NCBI RefSeq assembly: GCF_000878195.1
Contig: NZ_JXST01000004.1
Span: 62,001 to 126,000 of the forward strand
DNA: 64,000 nucleotides
Source of the DNA: Mycolicibacterium llatzerense
Lineage (GTDB): Bacteria; Actinomycetota; Actinomycetes; Mycobacteriales; Mycobacteriaceae
Direction of reading: 5' to 3'
This document shows positions 1-9,742 of the stretch, one piece after another. The notes beneath the pieces are model-generated. The model was not told where the DNA came from and did no database searches. It saw only the letters and a list, made by a program, of their open reading frames with translations. Every line of letters starts with the position of its first letter. Positions within the stretch are counted from its first letter, which is position 1. A program made the translations under genes and the position numbers.

Positions 1-2
1 CG

Positions 3-608
3 CTGGTGGAAGCCGCAGGTCGCAACGCTGTCGCGGTGCGCACCGACGTCACCGACCCCGACGACTGCAAGGCATTGGTCCAGGCCGCCGTCGATTCCTT
101 CGGGCGCGTCGACATTCTGGTGAACAATGCGGGAGTGGGCACTGCCGTCCCGGCGACGCGCGAAACGCCCGAGCAGTTCCGGTCGGTCATCGATCTGAAC
201 CTGAACGGGTGCTACTGGATGGCGCAAGCATGCGCCGCGCACATGCGGCCGGGCAGCTCGATCATCAACGTCAGCAGCATCCTCGGCCTGACGACCGCGG
301 GACTCCCGCAAGCCGCCTACGCATCGTCGAAGGCCGGGCTGATCGGCCTGACCCGCGACCTGGCCCAGCAGTGGACGGGCCGCAAGGGTATCCGCGTCAA
401 CGCCCTGGCGCCGGGCTTCTTCGCCTCGGAGATGACCGAGCAGTACGAGGACGACTACTTCGAGACGACCATCCTGCCCCGGACGTTGGCCGGACGGCTC
501 GGGCGCACAGAGGAACTCAGCGCCGCACTGATCTTCCTGGCCAGCGATGCCAGCAGCTACGTCACCGGAATCACCCTGCCCGTCGAGGGTGGACTGCTCA
601 CCAGCTGA
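3..608 (+). CDS. SDR-family oxidoreductase, 5' partial
   Basis: This is the C-terminal part of a classical short-chain dehydrogenase/reductase. The frame is open at the left window edge, so the Rossmann glycine motif and true start lie outside. Visible family landmarks are NNAG (in VNNAGVG), the catalytic serine region (NVSSILG), the YxxxK pair in AYASSKAG, and a C-terminal VTGITLPVEGG segment that usually closes the fold over the nucleotide. The substrate cannot be read from this. It ends 30 bases before a WS/DGAT gene on the same strand, so the two may be co-transcribed and linked to lipid metabolism, which is inference. The truncation is a window effect, not a broken gene. Confidence 0.9.
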   Translation: MVEAAGRNAVAVRTDVTDPDDCKALVQAAVDSFGRVDILVNNAGVGTAVPATRETPEQFRSVIDLNLNGCYWMAQACAAHMRPGSSIINVSSILGLTTAGLPQAAYASSKAGLIGLTRDLAQQWTGRKGIRVNALAPGFFASEMTEQYEDDYFETTILPRTLAGRLGRTEELSAALIFLASDASSYVTGITLPVEGGLLTS

Positions 609-638
609 GCCCAAAACCCATCAAGGAGAAGAACACTC

Positions 639-2171
639 GTGAAGCAGCTCAGCGGCCTCGACGCCACGTTCCTGTACCTGGAGACGCCGACGACGTTCGG
701 TCACGTCAACGGGCTGATGATCTTCGAGCGGCCCAACGAGGAGTTCGACCCCTACGCCGCGGTGCACGCGAAGTTCGCGTCGTTGGTCGGCGAGCTCGCG
801 CCGCTGCGGCGGCGGCTCGTGGAGGTGCCGCTCGGGCTGGACCATCCGTACTGGATCGACGACCCGAACTTCGACCTGGACTTCCACGTCCGCGAAATCC
901 ATTTGGCGCGACCGGGAATGGTCGACCAGTTGGCCGACCAGGTGTCCCGCATCGTCGGGCGACCGATGGACCGCAGTAGGCCACTGTGGGAGGTGTACGT
1001 CATCGACGGGCTCGACACCGGGAACTGGGCGATGCTGACGAAGTACCACCACGCCACCATCGACGGCGCCGCCGGGCAGATCATGCTCAACGCCCTCACC
1101 GATACGGTGCCCGACGCAGCCCCGCCGGGACCGGGCCCCGATTGGGAAGCCGAGGCAGTGCCCGGCAGCATCGAACTCTTGCGGAAGGCCGTCATCAACC
1201 TTGCCGGGCATCCCGCCAAGGCGCTGCGGTTCCAGACGCGATTGGTCGGTCAGCTCGCCGACGCGGCCGGCATCGACAGTGTCGGCAGCGCTGCGAGCAA
1301 GGCCGGCTCGGCCATCAAATCCCTTGCCCGCCTTGGCAAGGAAGATGGGCCGAAGATCCCGCTGCCGACCTCCTCCGCGCCTCCCACACCGTGGAACAAG
1401 ACCATCACCGGACACCGGCGCTTCGCCATGCGCACGGCGTCGCTCGACAACGTCAAGCGGCTCAAGACCGCTACCGGTGGCACGGTCAACGACATCGTGA
1501 TGGCGATCTGTGCAGGTGCTCTGCGTCAGTACCTCCTGGCCCACGATGCATTGCCGGACGGACCCTTGCGTGCCATGGTGCCGGTGTCCATCCGCACCGG
1601 TGACGAAGAGGATCCGTGGACCAACCGGGTCTCGGCGATCTTCCCCGAACTGCCGACCGACTGCGAGGACCCGCTCGATCGCGTGGCCCGCTGCCGCGAG
1701 GCGATGCTCGATGCGAAACGGCTACTGGATCTGGTGCCCGCCAGCCAGCTCGGCGACATGGCGCAGGTCTCGGCCCCGGTGCTGTCGACGTCGGCGATGC
1801 GGCTGGCGTCCCGCTTCGGGCTGGCCCACCGGATTGCCGCTACGCCGTTCAACCTGGTGATCTCGAACGTGCCCGGCCCGCGTAAGCCGCTGTACTTCGC
1901 GGGGGCGCAGCTGGTCAATCAGTTCCCGGTGTCGATCGTCACCGAAGGGCAGGGGCTCAACATCACCGTGGTGAGCTACCTGGACCGCCTGGACTTCGGC
2001 TTCATCGTCGACCGCGAGCTGGTCCCTGACGTGTGGGACCTGGCGGACATGCACATCGACGAGATCGGCCGGCTGATGGAGGCCAGCGGTGCGCAGTGGG
2101 CGCAGGAACCGCAGCCCGCGGCACCGCGCCGCGGACCGGTCCGGGCGGTTCAGCCCGGCGACGCCTACTGA
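639..2171 (+). CDS. Wax ester synthase/diacylglycerol acyltransferase (WS/DGAT)
   Basis: A 510-residue WS/DGAT-type O-acyltransferase, expected to esterify long-chain acyl-CoA to diacylglycerol or fatty alcohol for storage lipid. The N-terminus ([16 protein letters not shown]) is typical of the family. The catalytic HHxxxDG motif is intact as HHATIDG at residues 137-143, and the later signature [10 protein letters not shown] is present. The GTG start at 639 follows an AGGAGAAG ribosome-binding site and gives the usual family length. It follows an SDR gene closely. A second, diverged WS/DGAT is at 40476-41885; mycobacteria commonly carry many paralogues. The exact acceptor cannot be assigned. 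Confidence 0.93.
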   Translation: MKQLSGLDATFLYLETPTTFGHVNGLMIFERPNEEFDPYAAVHAKFASLVGELAPLRRRLVEVPLGLDHPYWIDDPNFDLDFHVREIHLARPGMVDQLADQVSRIVGRPMDRSRPLWEVYVIDGLDTGNWAMLTKYHHATIDGAAGQIMLNALTDTVPDAAPPGPGPDWEAEAVPGSIELLRKAVINLAGHPAKALRFQTRLVGQLADAAGIDSVGSAASKAGSAIKSLARLGKEDGPKIPLPTSSAPPTPWNKTITGHRRFAMRTASLDNVKRLKTATGGTVNDIVMAICAGALRQYLLAHDALPDGPLRAMVPVSIRTGDEEDPWTNRVSAIFPELPTDCEDPLDRVARCREAMLDAKRLLDLVPASQLGDMAQVSAPVLSTSAMRLASRFGLAHRIAATPFNLVISNVPGPRKPLYFAGAQLVNQFPVSIVTEGQGLNITVVSYLDRLDFGFIVDRELVPDVWDLADMHIDEIGRLMEASGAQWAQEPQPAAPRRGPVRAVQPGDAY

Positions 2172-2191
2172 CGGGCTTTACTGTTCAGGGC

Positions 2192-3154
2192 ATGAGTGAT
2201 TCGGGCGGCGAGAGTCTCCTGACAGTCGTCGTCGCCCTCGGTGCCAATGCTCTGATCGCGGTGTCGAAAACCGCCGCGGCCGTCGTCACCGGGAGCGCCT
2301 CGATGCTCGCCGAGTCCGCGCATTCCTGGGCCGACACCGGCAACGAGGTGTTCCTGCTGATCGGCACTCGCAAGTCGGACAAGCCGGCCGACGCCGAGCA
2401 TCGACTGGGCTACGGCAGAGCCGGATACATCTGGTCGATGTTCGCGGCCTTCGGATTGTTCACCGTGGGCGCGGTCGTATCGATCTGGCACGGCATCCAG
2501 TCGCTGCACGGCGAGGCCGAGGCGACGTCCTACGGGTGGGCCTATGCGGTGCTCGCGGTCTCCTTCGTGCTGGAGGGATCCTCGTTCCTGCAGGCGTTGT
2601 GGCAGACCAAATCTGGCGCGCTGGAGCGGCGAATCCATCCGCTGCGCTATATCCGCGTCACGTCGAACCCCATGCTGCGCGCGGTGTTCGCCGAGGACCT
2701 CTCGGCCCTCATCGGCCTCGTCATCGCGACGTGCGGCATCCTGGCGCATCAGCTCACCGGCAATGCGGTCTGGGACGCCATCGGCTCAATCCTGGTCGGT
2801 GTACTGCTCGGCGCCGTCGCGCTGTTTCTCATCGGGCGCAACATGGATTTCCTGACGGGGGAGAGTGTCACCCCGCTCGCCCGCAACAATGCACTGCGCG
2901 CCCTGCTGGACCATGAGGACATCGAGCGGGTCAGCTATCTGCACATGGAATGGGTTGGCGCGGATCGGATTTATCTCGTCGCGGCCGTCGACCTCGTCGG
3001 CGACGCGGCCGAATCGAACGTGGCCGCCCAGCTCAACCTCGTCGCCGACGCGTTGGCGGCTCGCCCCGAGATCGTGCGGGCCGTGCTGACGTTGACCCGC
3101 CCGGGTGACACGACGGATCTGCGCCCCGTCGAGTTGCCCGATTGGTATCGCTAG
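2192..3154 (+). CDS. Cation diffusion facilitator transporter, ZnT9-like branch
   Basis: A 320-residue CDF-family membrane protein, probably exporting divalent metal in exchange for protons. The second transmembrane segment carries the metal-site pattern [10 protein letters not shown]. The fifth has [11 protein letters not shown], where the canonical HxxxD of most bacterial CDF proteins has Val instead of His; this pattern resembles the SLC30A9/ZnT9 branch. The C-terminal cytoplasmic domain is present (about residues 220-320). ATG at 2192 is chosen because it precedes the first transmembrane region; the reading frame is open further upstream, but that part overlaps the WS/DGAT gene. The stop overlaps the convergent LysR gene by four bases. 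The metal is not determinable from sequence. Confidence 0.88.
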   Translation: MSDSGGESLLTVVVALGANALIAVSKTAAAVVTGSASMLAESAHSWADTGNEVFLLIGTRKSDKPADAEHRLGYGRAGYIWSMFAAFGLFTVGAVVSIWHGIQSLHGEAEATSYGWAYAVLAVSFVLEGSSFLQALWQTKSGALERRIHPLRYIRVTSNPMLRAVFAEDLSALIGLVIATCGILAHQLTGNAVWDAIGSILVGVLLGAVALFLIGRNMDFLTGESVTPLARNNALRALLDHEDIERVSYLHMEWVGADRIYLVAAVDLVGDAAESNVAAQLNLVADALAARPEIVRAVLTLTRPGDTTDLRPVELPDWYR

Positions 3155-4047
3155 TCGGGGTTGATCGTTGCGCGGTGCGTGGTCGCGACCAGCGCGCGCG
3201 CCAGCACCGAGCCGGGTTCGGCGGCACTGGTGACCAGCGCGACCGTCGCCGTCACCTGCGGATCGTCCAACGGCACCGTCCGCACTCCGTCCGGCGTTCG
3301 CAGCGTGTGCAGCCAGGTCTGCGGGATGATGCTCGCCCACCGGCCGCCACTGACGTGGGCCAGCAGGGACACCACCGAATCGGCCTCGAGTCGCGGCGTC
3401 GCGGTCAAGCCGTGGGCGGACAGCGCGTCGTCGAGCAGCTGCCGGCCCCGCATCCCGGTGTTCAACAAGCACAGCGGCAGTTCGAGGGCGTCGGCCCAGG
3501 TGACCGGATCAGCTTGGCCGGCAAGCAGTTCGGCGCCGGCGATGAGGACCTGCCGTTCCTCGTACAGGGGCGTCACCGTCAGGCCCGCGGTGTCGACGCC
3601 GTCTGGGTAGATGATTCCAGCGTCGAGTTCGAAGCGGCCTATGCGTTCGACGATGCCCGCCGAGCGCAGGCTGCTCTCCAATTGCACTCGTACCAAAGGA
3701 TGTTCGAGGCAGAACGGATCGGTCAGCAGCGCTACCGTGCCGGAAGCCGCGGGGATGACGCCGAGCCGCAGCTCGCCGGTCAGGCCGGTCTGCAACGCGG
3801 ACACCTCGTGGATGAGCGCGTCGTGATCGGCCAGAATCCGGCGGGCCCACAACACCAGCCGTTCGCCTTCGGGCGTCAGACCTTCGTAGTTCTGCCCGCG
3901 CCGCACCAGCGGAACCTTGAGCTCGTTCTCGAGCTTGCGGATCGCTTCGGACAGTGCCGGCTGCGACACGTAGCAGGCCGCAGCCGCGCGCGCGAAGTGC
4001 TTCTCGCGGGCGAGCGCCACGAAATATTCGAGCTGGCGGAAGAGCAT
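3151..4047 (-). CDS. LysR-family transcriptional regulator
   Basis: A 298-residue LysR-type regulator. The N-terminal winged helix-turn-helix is clear ([19 protein letters not shown], then [13 protein letters not shown]), followed by a periplasmic-binding-protein-like effector domain from about residue 90 to the end. It is divergent from the FdhF/YdeP-type oxidoreductase at 4141, with a 25-base palindrome between them at 4063-4087, so it most likely controls that enzyme and itself. The effector is unknown. Its stop codon overlaps the stop of the convergent CDF gene (shared CTAG), so the two transcripts must converge. Start ATG 4047 gives a full-length DNA-binding domain. Confidence 0.93.
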   Translation of the reverse strand: MLFRQLEYFVALAREKHFARAAAACYVSQPALSEAIRKLENELKVPLVRRGQNYEGLTPEGERLVLWARRILADHDALIHEVSALQTGLTGELRLGVIPAASGTVALLTDPFCLEHPLVRVQLESSLRSAGIVERIGRFELDAGIIYPDGVDTAGLTVTPLYEERQVLIAGAELLAGQADPVTWADALELPLCLLNTGMRGRQLLDDALSAHGLTATPRLEADSVVSLLAHVSGGRWASIIPQTWLHTLRTPDGVRTVPLDDPQVTATVALVTSAAEPGSVLARALVATTHRATINPD

Positions 4048-4062
4048 GGACTATTCGACCAC

Positions 4063-4087
4063 GTCTGATAGGCGGCGCCTATCAGAC
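4063..4087. promoter_or_regulatory. Perfect palindrome, likely LysR-type operator
   Basis: Two perfect 12-base arms (GTCTGATAGGCG and its complement) flank a single G. The core ATAG-N7-CTAT is a textbook LysR box of T-N11-A form. It lies 15 bases upstream of the LysR start and 53 bases upstream of the divergent oxidoreductase start, placed to control both. The regulator assignment is inferred from position. Confidence 0.75.
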
Positions 4088-4140
4088 TCACGGAAATTGC
4101 CCTTGGACTCGGGTGTCCTCCGCCGAGCAGACTTGAACCC

Positions 4141-6444
4141 ATGACCGACCGGAGCACTGAGCAGCGTACCGAGTCAGACGAGCACGGCGAACCTGAGTTC
4201 AAGCCCTATCACCATCCCGCCGCCGGTTGGGGCGCGGCGATCAGCGTCACGAAGTTCCTGGCCCGCGAGCGCGAGCCCATCAGTGGGCCGCACGCGATCA
4301 TGAAGATGAACCACGAGGACGGCGGCTTCGACTGTCCCGGCTGTGCCTGGCCCGACGACATGAAGGGCCTCAAGCTCGACATCTGCGAGAACGGCATCAA
4401 GCACGTCACGTGGGAGATGACGCACAAGCGCTGCGGGCCGGAATTCTTTGCCCAGCACACGGTTTCGGAACTGGCGGAGTGGAGCGACTTCGCGCTCGAA
4501 GACACGGGCCGGCTCACCGAACCCATGGTGTACGACGCCGCGACCGACCGGTACAAGCCCATCAGCTGGCGCGACGCTTTCGATCTCGTCGGCCGGGCCC
4601 TGGCCGATCTCGACGACCCGAACCAGGCGTCGTACTACACCTCGGGCCGGCTGGGTAACGAGGCGACGTTCCTCTATCAGCTGCTGGCCCGGGAGTTGGG
4701 GACCAACAATCTGCCCGACTGCTCCAACATGTGCCATGAGGCCAGCGGCCGCGCCATGCAGGCGTCGCTGGGCACCGGCAAGGGCACCGTCGACCTCGAA
4801 GACTGGGAGGCCGCGGACGCCCTGTTCGTCATCGGCGTCAACGCCGCCTCCAATGCGCCGCGCATGCTCACCGCACTGTCGGAGGCCTACCGCCGCGGCG
4901 CGCAGATCGTGCACATCAACCCGCTGGTCGAGGCCGGCGCCACCAAGACCATCATCCCGCACGACTTCCTGCGGATGGCGACGTTCAAGTCCACCAAGAC
5001 CAGCACGCTGAACCTGCAGCCCCGGATCGGCGGGGACATGGCCCTGATCCGTGGCATCGCCAAAGTTGTTCTGGAACAGTCGGAAACGGACCCGAAAGCG
5101 CTCGACATCGAGTTCATCGAGCGGTACACCAGCGGGTTCGAGGCCTACCGGGCCGCGGTTGAGGCCACCTCGTGGGACGAGATCGTCTACAAGTCCGGGG
5201 TGTCGGAGCGCGATATCCGCAGGGCCGCCAAGATTTACCGCGACGCCGACCGCAGCATCATCAGCTGGTGCCTCGGCGTGACCCAGCACGAACACGGCGT
5301 CGACAGCGTCCGGGAGATCGTGAATCTGCTTCTGCTGCGCGGCAATCTGGGCCGTGAAGGCGCCGGTCCGTCACCGGTGCGCGGCCACAGCAACGTGCAG
5401 GGCAACCGCACCTGCGGTATCGACCACCGGCCGGCCGAGGCCTTCCTGGAGCGGCTCGGTGAAGTCTGTGGCATCGATCCGCCGCGCGCGCACGGCCTCG
5501 ACACCGTCCACACCATCGAGGGCATGCACACCGGCGACGTCAAGGTGTTCATCGGCATGGGCGGCAATTTCGCCAGCGCGGCACCGGACACCGCGTACAC
5601 CTTCGAGGGCCTGCAGAAATGCGACCTCACCGTGCAGGTCAGCACAAAACTCAACCGCAGCCACGTGATTCACGGGCGGCAGGCCCTGATCCTGCCGTGC
5701 CTGGGCCGCACCGAGAAAGACCACCAGAAGGAGGGCATCCAGTCCACCTCGGTCGAGGACTCGATGAGCATGGTGCACCTGTCGGTCGGCATGAAGAAGC
5801 CGGCATCGCCGCACCTGCTGTCCGAGCCGGCGATCATCGCCGGTATCGCGGCGGCCGCGCTGCCGCAGAGTCAGACGCCGTGGCACTGGTATGTCGAGGA
5901 CTACGACCGCATCCGCGACACCATGGCCAAGGTGCTCAACGGTTTTGAGGACTTCAACCGGCGGGTTCGGCTGCCACTGGGCTTCCGGATCAAGCAGCCC
6001 GCACGGGAGCTGATCTTCCTGACCCCGTCCGGCCGCGCCGAGTTCTCCGCGGTCGAGTTGCCCGACGACACCGTCAGCGAAGGCACCCTCATCCTGGCGA
6101 CGCTGCGGTCGCACGATCAGTGGAACACCACCGTCTACTCCGACAACGACCGGTACCGCGGCATCAAGAACCTGCGCACGCTGATCTTCATGAACGAGCG
6201 CGACATGGGCGACCGCGGGATCAAAGAGTTCGACGACGTCGACATCGTCGCGACAGCGCGTGACGGCAGCGTCCGCTCGCTGCGCCGCTACAAGGCGGTG
6301 CCCTACGGCATCCCGCGCGGCAACGCGGCCGGGTACATGCCCGAGATGAATGTGCTGTGCGCCATCGGCGATTTCAGCACGCAGAGCGACCAGCCCATCA
6401 TGAAGAACGTCAAGGTGACGGTGACGAAGTCGGCGGGAGACTAG
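4141..6444 (+). CDS. FdhF/YdeP-family molybdopterin oxidoreductase
   Basis: A 767-residue member of the formate-dehydrogenase-like bis-MGD oxidoreductases, of the FdhF/YdeP subgroup. Near the N-terminus are four spaced cysteines (C65, C68, C82, C98, beginning CPGC) that could ligate an Fe-S cluster. The SNMCHEASG region around residues 195-203 is the typical molybdenum-cofactor segment, and the molydopterin-dinucleotide-binding domain is C-terminal (about 650-750). Similar proteins are annotated as putative formate dehydrogenases, but the physiological substrate of the YdeP group is not established. No FdhD sulfurtransferase gene is adjacent. It is divergent from a LysR gene across a palindromic operator, which suggests inducible expression. 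Confidence 0.9.
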   Translation: MTDRSTEQRTESDEHGEPEFKPYHHPAAGWGAAISVTKFLAREREPISGPHAIMKMNHEDGGFDCPGCAWPDDMKGLKLDICENGIKHVTWEMTHKRCGPEFFAQHTVSELAEWSDFALEDTGRLTEPMVYDAATDRYKPISWRDAFDLVGRALADLDDPNQASYYTSGRLGNEATFLYQLLARELGTNNLPDCSNMCHEASGRAMQASLGTGKGTVDLEDWEAADALFVIGVNAASNAPRMLTALSEAYRRGAQIVHINPLVEAGATKTIIPHDFLRMATFKSTKTSTLNLQPRIGGDMALIRGIAKVVLEQSETDPKALDIEFIERYTSGFEAYRAAVEATSWDEIVYKSGVSERDIRRAAKIYRDADRSIISWCLGVTQHEHGVDSVREIVNLLLLRGNLGREGAGPSPVRGHSNVQGNRTCGIDHRPAEAFLERLGEVCGIDPPRAHGLDTVHTIEGMHTGDVKVFIGMGGNFASAAPDTAYTFEGLQKCDLTVQVSTKLNRSHVIHGRQALILPCLGRTEKDHQKEGIQSTSVEDSMSMVHLSVGMKKPASPHLLSEPAIIAGIAAAALPQSQTPWHWYVEDYDRIRDTMAKVLNGFEDFNRRVRLPLGFRIKQPARELIFLTPSGRAEFSAVELPDDTVSEGTLILATLRSHDQWNTTVYSDNDRYRGIKNLRTLIFMNERDMGDRGIKEFDDVDIVATARDGSVRSLRRYKAVPYGIPRGNAAGYMPEMNVLCAIGDFSTQSDQPIMKNVKVTVTKSAGD

Positions 6445-6460
6445 AAGCTTCTGGGCGCAT

Positions 6461-6477
6461 CCGGGCTTCGCGCCCGG
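6461..6477 (+). terminator. Small GC hairpin after the oxidoreductase gene
   Basis: CCGGGC and GCCCGG flank a TTCGC loop, 16 bases after the stop at 6444. There is no T-run, so it would be at best a weak or Rho-assisted terminator. Confidence 0.35.
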
Positions 6478-6527
6478 GGTGTTTCCAGGAGCGAAAACTT
6501 GTCGGTGCCGTCTGCTTTGATGGTGTC

Positions 6528-7781
6528 ATGTCCACCGCTGCAACGGCTTTCGATGTTGAGGCGTCGCCGTGTGAGCGTATGGATGCGTTCTTCGACGAGA
6601 TAGGTGAGCTGACTGGTCAGCGCAACGCGATCGACGCGCGGCTGGTGGAGATTGCGGCCGAGATCGATCGTGACGGGCTGTGGGGTGCGACCGGTGCCCG
6701 ATCGATGGTGTCGTTGGTGGCGTGGAAAACGGGTGTGTCGCCGCGTAACGCGGAAGTCCTGGTGGCGGTCGCGCACCGGCTGGAGGAGTTCCCGCGGTGC
6801 GCTGAGGCGATGCGTGAGGGTCGGTTGTCGTTGGATCAGGTCGGGGTGGTCGCCGAACACGCCGCGGACGGGTCGGATGAGCACTATGCCCAGTTCGCGG
6901 CCAGCGCTACGGTCACCCAGTTGCGTACGGCGGTGAAGCTCGAGCCGCGGCCGGAGCCGGAGTCGAAGCCGGATCCTGAGCGGTCGATCAAGAAGACCAC
7001 CCACGATGACGGTTCCACGACGTACACGATCCGGTTGCCGAAGCTGGAGGCGGCGAAGTTCGATGCCGCGCTGGCTTCGCACCAGGATGCGTTGGTCACG
7101 GACTGGAAACGTGACCACGAGAACGATGACCGTGTGTCGGATGAGGCGCCGCCGTTCCCGAATCAGGTGGATGCGTTCATGAGCGTGGTCGACGCCGGCT
7201 GGGACACCGACGTCGCACGCCGGCCGCACGGGCAGCACACCACGGTTGTCGTGCACCTGGACCTCGACCACGACAGCGCGGCACTGCACTTGGGTTCGGT
7301 ACTGACTGACGATGAACGTCGACTGCTGTTGTGCGACGCCTCCTGCGAAGTGTGGCTCGAGCGCCACGGTCAGCCGATCGGTGCCGGACGCAGCACCCGC
7401 CAGATCAGCCGCCGCCTGCGCCGAGCTCTGGAACACCGCGACCGCTGCTGCGTCGTTCCCGGGTGCGGGGCCACCCGCGGCTTGCACGCCCACCACATCA
7501 TCCATTGGGAGAACGGCGGTCTCACCGAACTGCACAACCTGGTCCTGGTGTGCCCCTATCACCACCGGTTGCATCACCGGGGTGGCATCACCATCGCAGG
7601 ACCCGCCGACCGGCTCGTTGTCACCGACAGTGCCGGCAGCGAACTGCTCGGTGGATCACTGGCCCGGCCACCCACCACACCCCGCCCTGAGGTTCCACCG
7701 TGCCCAGGCCCGACCGGGGAACGTGCCCAGTGGTGGTGGTACCAACCCTTCGAGCCACCACCAACACCGTCGACCAACTAG
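6528..7781 (+). CDS. DUF222 / HNH endonuclease domain protein (13E12-type)
   Basis: A 417-residue protein with an N-terminal DUF222 region (about 10-330) and a C-terminal HNH nuclease module. The HNH part shows a likely zinc cysteine pair in CCVVPGCGATRG, the HAHHIIHW core, the central Asn in LHNLVLVC and a final PYHHRLHH. This is the architecture of the 13E12-repeat family, present in several to many copies in mycobacterial genomes and, in M. tuberculosis, used as a phage integration locus. ATG 6528 gives a standard N-terminus; the frame is open upstream but overlaps the molybdoenzyme. No inverted repeats or phage genes flank it, so it is called as a stand-alone gene. Function in the cell is unknown. 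Confidence 0.88.
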   Translation: MSTAATAFDVEASPCERMDAFFDEIGELTGQRNAIDARLVEIAAEIDRDGLWGATGARSMVSLVAWKTGVSPRNAEVLVAVAHRLEEFPRCAEAMREGRLSLDQVGVVAEHAADGSDEHYAQFAASATVTQLRTAVKLEPRPEPESKPDPERSIKKTTHDDGSTTYTIRLPKLEAAKFDAALASHQDALVTDWKRDHENDDRVSDEAPPFPNQVDAFMSVVDAGWDTDVARRPHGQHTTVVVHLDLDHDSAALHLGSVLTDDERRLLLCDASCEVWLERHGQPIGAGRSTRQISRRLRRALEHRDRCCVVPGCGATRGLHAHHIIHWENGGLTELHNLVLVCPYHHRLHHRGGITIAGPADRLVVTDSAGSELLGGSLARPPTTPRPEVPPCPGPTGERAQWWWYQPFEPPPTPSTN

Positions 7782-7815
7782 GCGAAGCGCCAACGGAACT
7801 GGCCACGCGCGACGC

Positions 7816-8841
7816 CTATTCGCGGGTGCCGGGCAGCAGCATCGATACAGCGATCGCGGCGGTGACGCCGATGATGGTGTCGATGCCGCGATCGGCCAGC
7901 AGCACAAGCGGTTCGGTGGGCACGGCCAGATCGGTCATCAGCATGATCAACGGCGTGAAGAAGCCGAGTGCGACCGCATGGTGGTGGGCCATGAATAATT
8001 CGGTGGGAAACAGCAGTGCCATGACACAGATGGCCAGCACGTACTCGCTGGGCCCGGGCACGAGTAGCGCGGCCGCCACGGCGAGACCGATGAAAGTGCC
8101 ACCGAGGCGGTGGATTCCGCGCCTGACGCGACCGCTGGCATCCGCCGCGGCGAGCGGCCCGGCTGCCGCGGCAATGGCCCAGTTGGCATGATCGACACCC
8201 AGAGCCAGGCCGGCGGTACCCGCCGCGGTGATGGAGAGCGCGTAGCGGCCCGCGTGGATCAGCACGTCGCGACGGTTCGGCAACGCCAGTCGGGTCACCG
8301 GCTCCGCTGCGCGGGGCGCATCGAGAATGCCGAGCAGGACAGACAGTAGAGCTGTTGCGGCACAGAGCAATATCGCGGACGCCGGCGCCACCCGGCCGGC
8401 AGGTACCGTGGCGATGGCGCCGAGCGCGAAGACGCCGTAGAACGGACCCTCCGGTTTGAGCGCGAGGTAGTCGGTCACCACCGATCCGATGGACGCGACC
8501 GTCACGGCGGCGATGACCAGGACTGCCGGTGGGACATGGGAATTGGCCAGCGCCACCCCGATGGCCACGCCCAGGACCAGGATCACCGCGCCCTGTGTCT
8601 GGTGTGCGAACCGGCGGCCGCGGGTTTCGGTGCGGCCGTACATGCCGGTGATCGCACCGAACACCGCGTAGATGATCAGGTCGGGGCGCCCGGCTGCCAG
8701 CAGGGCGATGCCGGGGATAGCCAGACCGAGCGCCACCCGCAAGGCCGGGCGGTGGTCCTCCATCGGCGGGGTCATGGCCCTGCGCACGCGCGTATAGACC
8801 GTGCGCATGGGCCCACTCCGATCGATGAACGACTGACTCAA
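7816..8841 (-). CDS. FUSC-family integral membrane protein (aromatic-acid exporter-like)
   Basis: A 341-residue polytopic membrane protein of the FUSC/YccS-like type. Two hydrophobic blocks (about residues 28-170 and 205-335) each contain several predicted helices, with a charged linker (residues around 175-200). Some relatives export aromatic acids such as p-hydroxybenzoate or fusaric acid; this copy lacks the long soluble domain of the larger exporters. Met12 (position 8808) is an alternative start, since the first helices begin well after it. It converges with the DUF222 gene and precedes the acyltransferase pair on the same strand. An aromatic-acid role would fit the UbiD/UbiX genes 1.2 kb further on, but that is speculation. 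Confidence 0.8.
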   Translation of the reverse strand: MSQSFIDRSGPMRTVYTRVRRAMTPPMEDHRPALRVALGLAIPGIALLAAGRPDLIIYAVFGAITGMYGRTETRGRRFAHQTQGAVILVLGVAIGVALANSHVPPAVLVIAAVTVASIGSVVTDYLALKPEGPFYGVFALGAIATVPAGRVAPASAILLCAATALLSVLLGILDAPRAAEPVTRLALPNRRDVLIHAGRYALSITAAGTAGLALGVDHANWAIAAAAGPLAAADASGRVRRGIHRLGGTFIGLAVAAALLVPGPSEYVLAICVMALLFPTELFMAHHHAVALGFFTPLIMLMTDLAVPTEPLVLLADRGIDTIIGVTAAIAVSMLLPGTRE

Positions 8842-8908
8842 TCAGGTTGTCGCAGTCGGGGAGTGACCGTCAAAGTGGAAGTTCCGAGCAACTGATCGGC
8901 TGCGCCTA

Positions 8909-9742
8909 TCACCCGAGCACGGGGAAGCTGCGGCGCTTGGCCAGCCGGTCCATGCCGGACTGGATCGCGAACTGCACCTCGTCGTACACCTTGTCGACGT
9001 ACGCGGCATCGTTCGCCCGCTCGGGGTCGGTGTCGACGTAGATGGGGTCGAGCAGTTCGGTGCGGATCTTCGCGGGCAGCGGCAGATGCGCGGGCAGGAT
9101 TTCGATGGCGAGCGGGAACGGGAAGCCGGCGATGATCGGCATGTTGGCGCCGCGCAAGCGCTTGCCGAGGCCGCTCCACTTGGCGAGGAACTTGCCTTCG
9201 TTCAACACGAAGACAGTGTCGTGCCCACCGATCGTCGCGACCGGGACGATCGGCACGCCGGACCGGATCGCCTGCTTCACAAAGCCTTTGCGGCCGGCGA
9301 GGATCGCCTTGTCGCGGTCGCGCCAGGTGCGCATCGCGTCGAGTTCGCCGCCGGGCCACACCACGACGTCACGGCCGGCGGCCAAGGCGCCCGTGACACC
9401 GTCGCGCGAAGCCGGGATGACCCCGACGGCGCGGAAGTAGTCACCGAGACCGGGCGCGCCCATCAACACGTCGTGCGCGGTGCCGTGCAGGACCCGCTGC
9501 CCGTCGAAATGCCGGTACCAGGAATGCACCAGGGTCCAGGCGTCCATGGTCAGGGAGCCGCCGGAGTGGATACCGATCAGCAGCGACGGCTCGTCGGGCA
9601 CCCTGTGCCAGCCGTCGATCTCGAGCCGGAAGTAGTTGTCACACAGGAAGTTCCAGATCGGGTTCTGGATGTACCGCATGAAGGTCGGGTTGGGGACGCT
9701 CGGGGCGGCGGCCGGGTTGGGGGCGGCAGTCAGCGTGGTCAT
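8909..9742 (-). CDS. Lysophospholipid acyltransferase-family protein (PlsC-like)
   Basis: A 277-residue acyltransferase of the glycerolipid (PlsC/LPLAT) superfamily. The expected catalytic HxxxxD box appears altered: IGIHSGGSLTMDAW has His followed by SGG and an Asp six residues after it, as in diacylglycerol-acyltransferase-like LPLATs. A later VVVWPGGELDA matches the FPEG-type acceptor-binding motif. The rest is typical (PIVPVATIGGHDT, PFPLAIEI). It probably transfers a fatty acyl group in lipid assembly at the membrane; the acceptor is unknown. The ATG overlaps the stop of the upstream 43-residue gene by four bases (ATGA), indicating translational coupling. Confidence 0.85.
   Translation of the reverse strand: MTTLTAAPNPAAAPSVPNPTFMRYIQNPIWNFLCDNYFRLEIDGWHRVPDEPSLLIGIHSGGSLTMDAWTLVHSWYRHFDGQRVLHGTAHDVLMGAPGLGDYFRAVGVIPASRDGVTGALAAGRDVVVWPGGELDAMRTWRDRDKAILAGRKGFVKQAIRSGVPIVPVATIGGHDTVFVLNEGKFLAKWSGLGKRLRGANMPIIAGFPFPLAIEILPAHLPLPAKIRTELLDPIYVDTDPERANDAAYVDKVYDEVQFAIQSGMDRLAKRRSFPVLG

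Noticed and set aside
3..608. First SDR as a truncated pseudogene
   Set aside because: The frame is open at the window edge with all C-terminal motifs intact, so the missing part is only outside the window.
6528..7781. 13E12-type gene as part of a prophage or integration site
   Set aside because: No integrase, att-like duplication or phage gene is near it; a stand-alone DUF222/HNH gene explains it.
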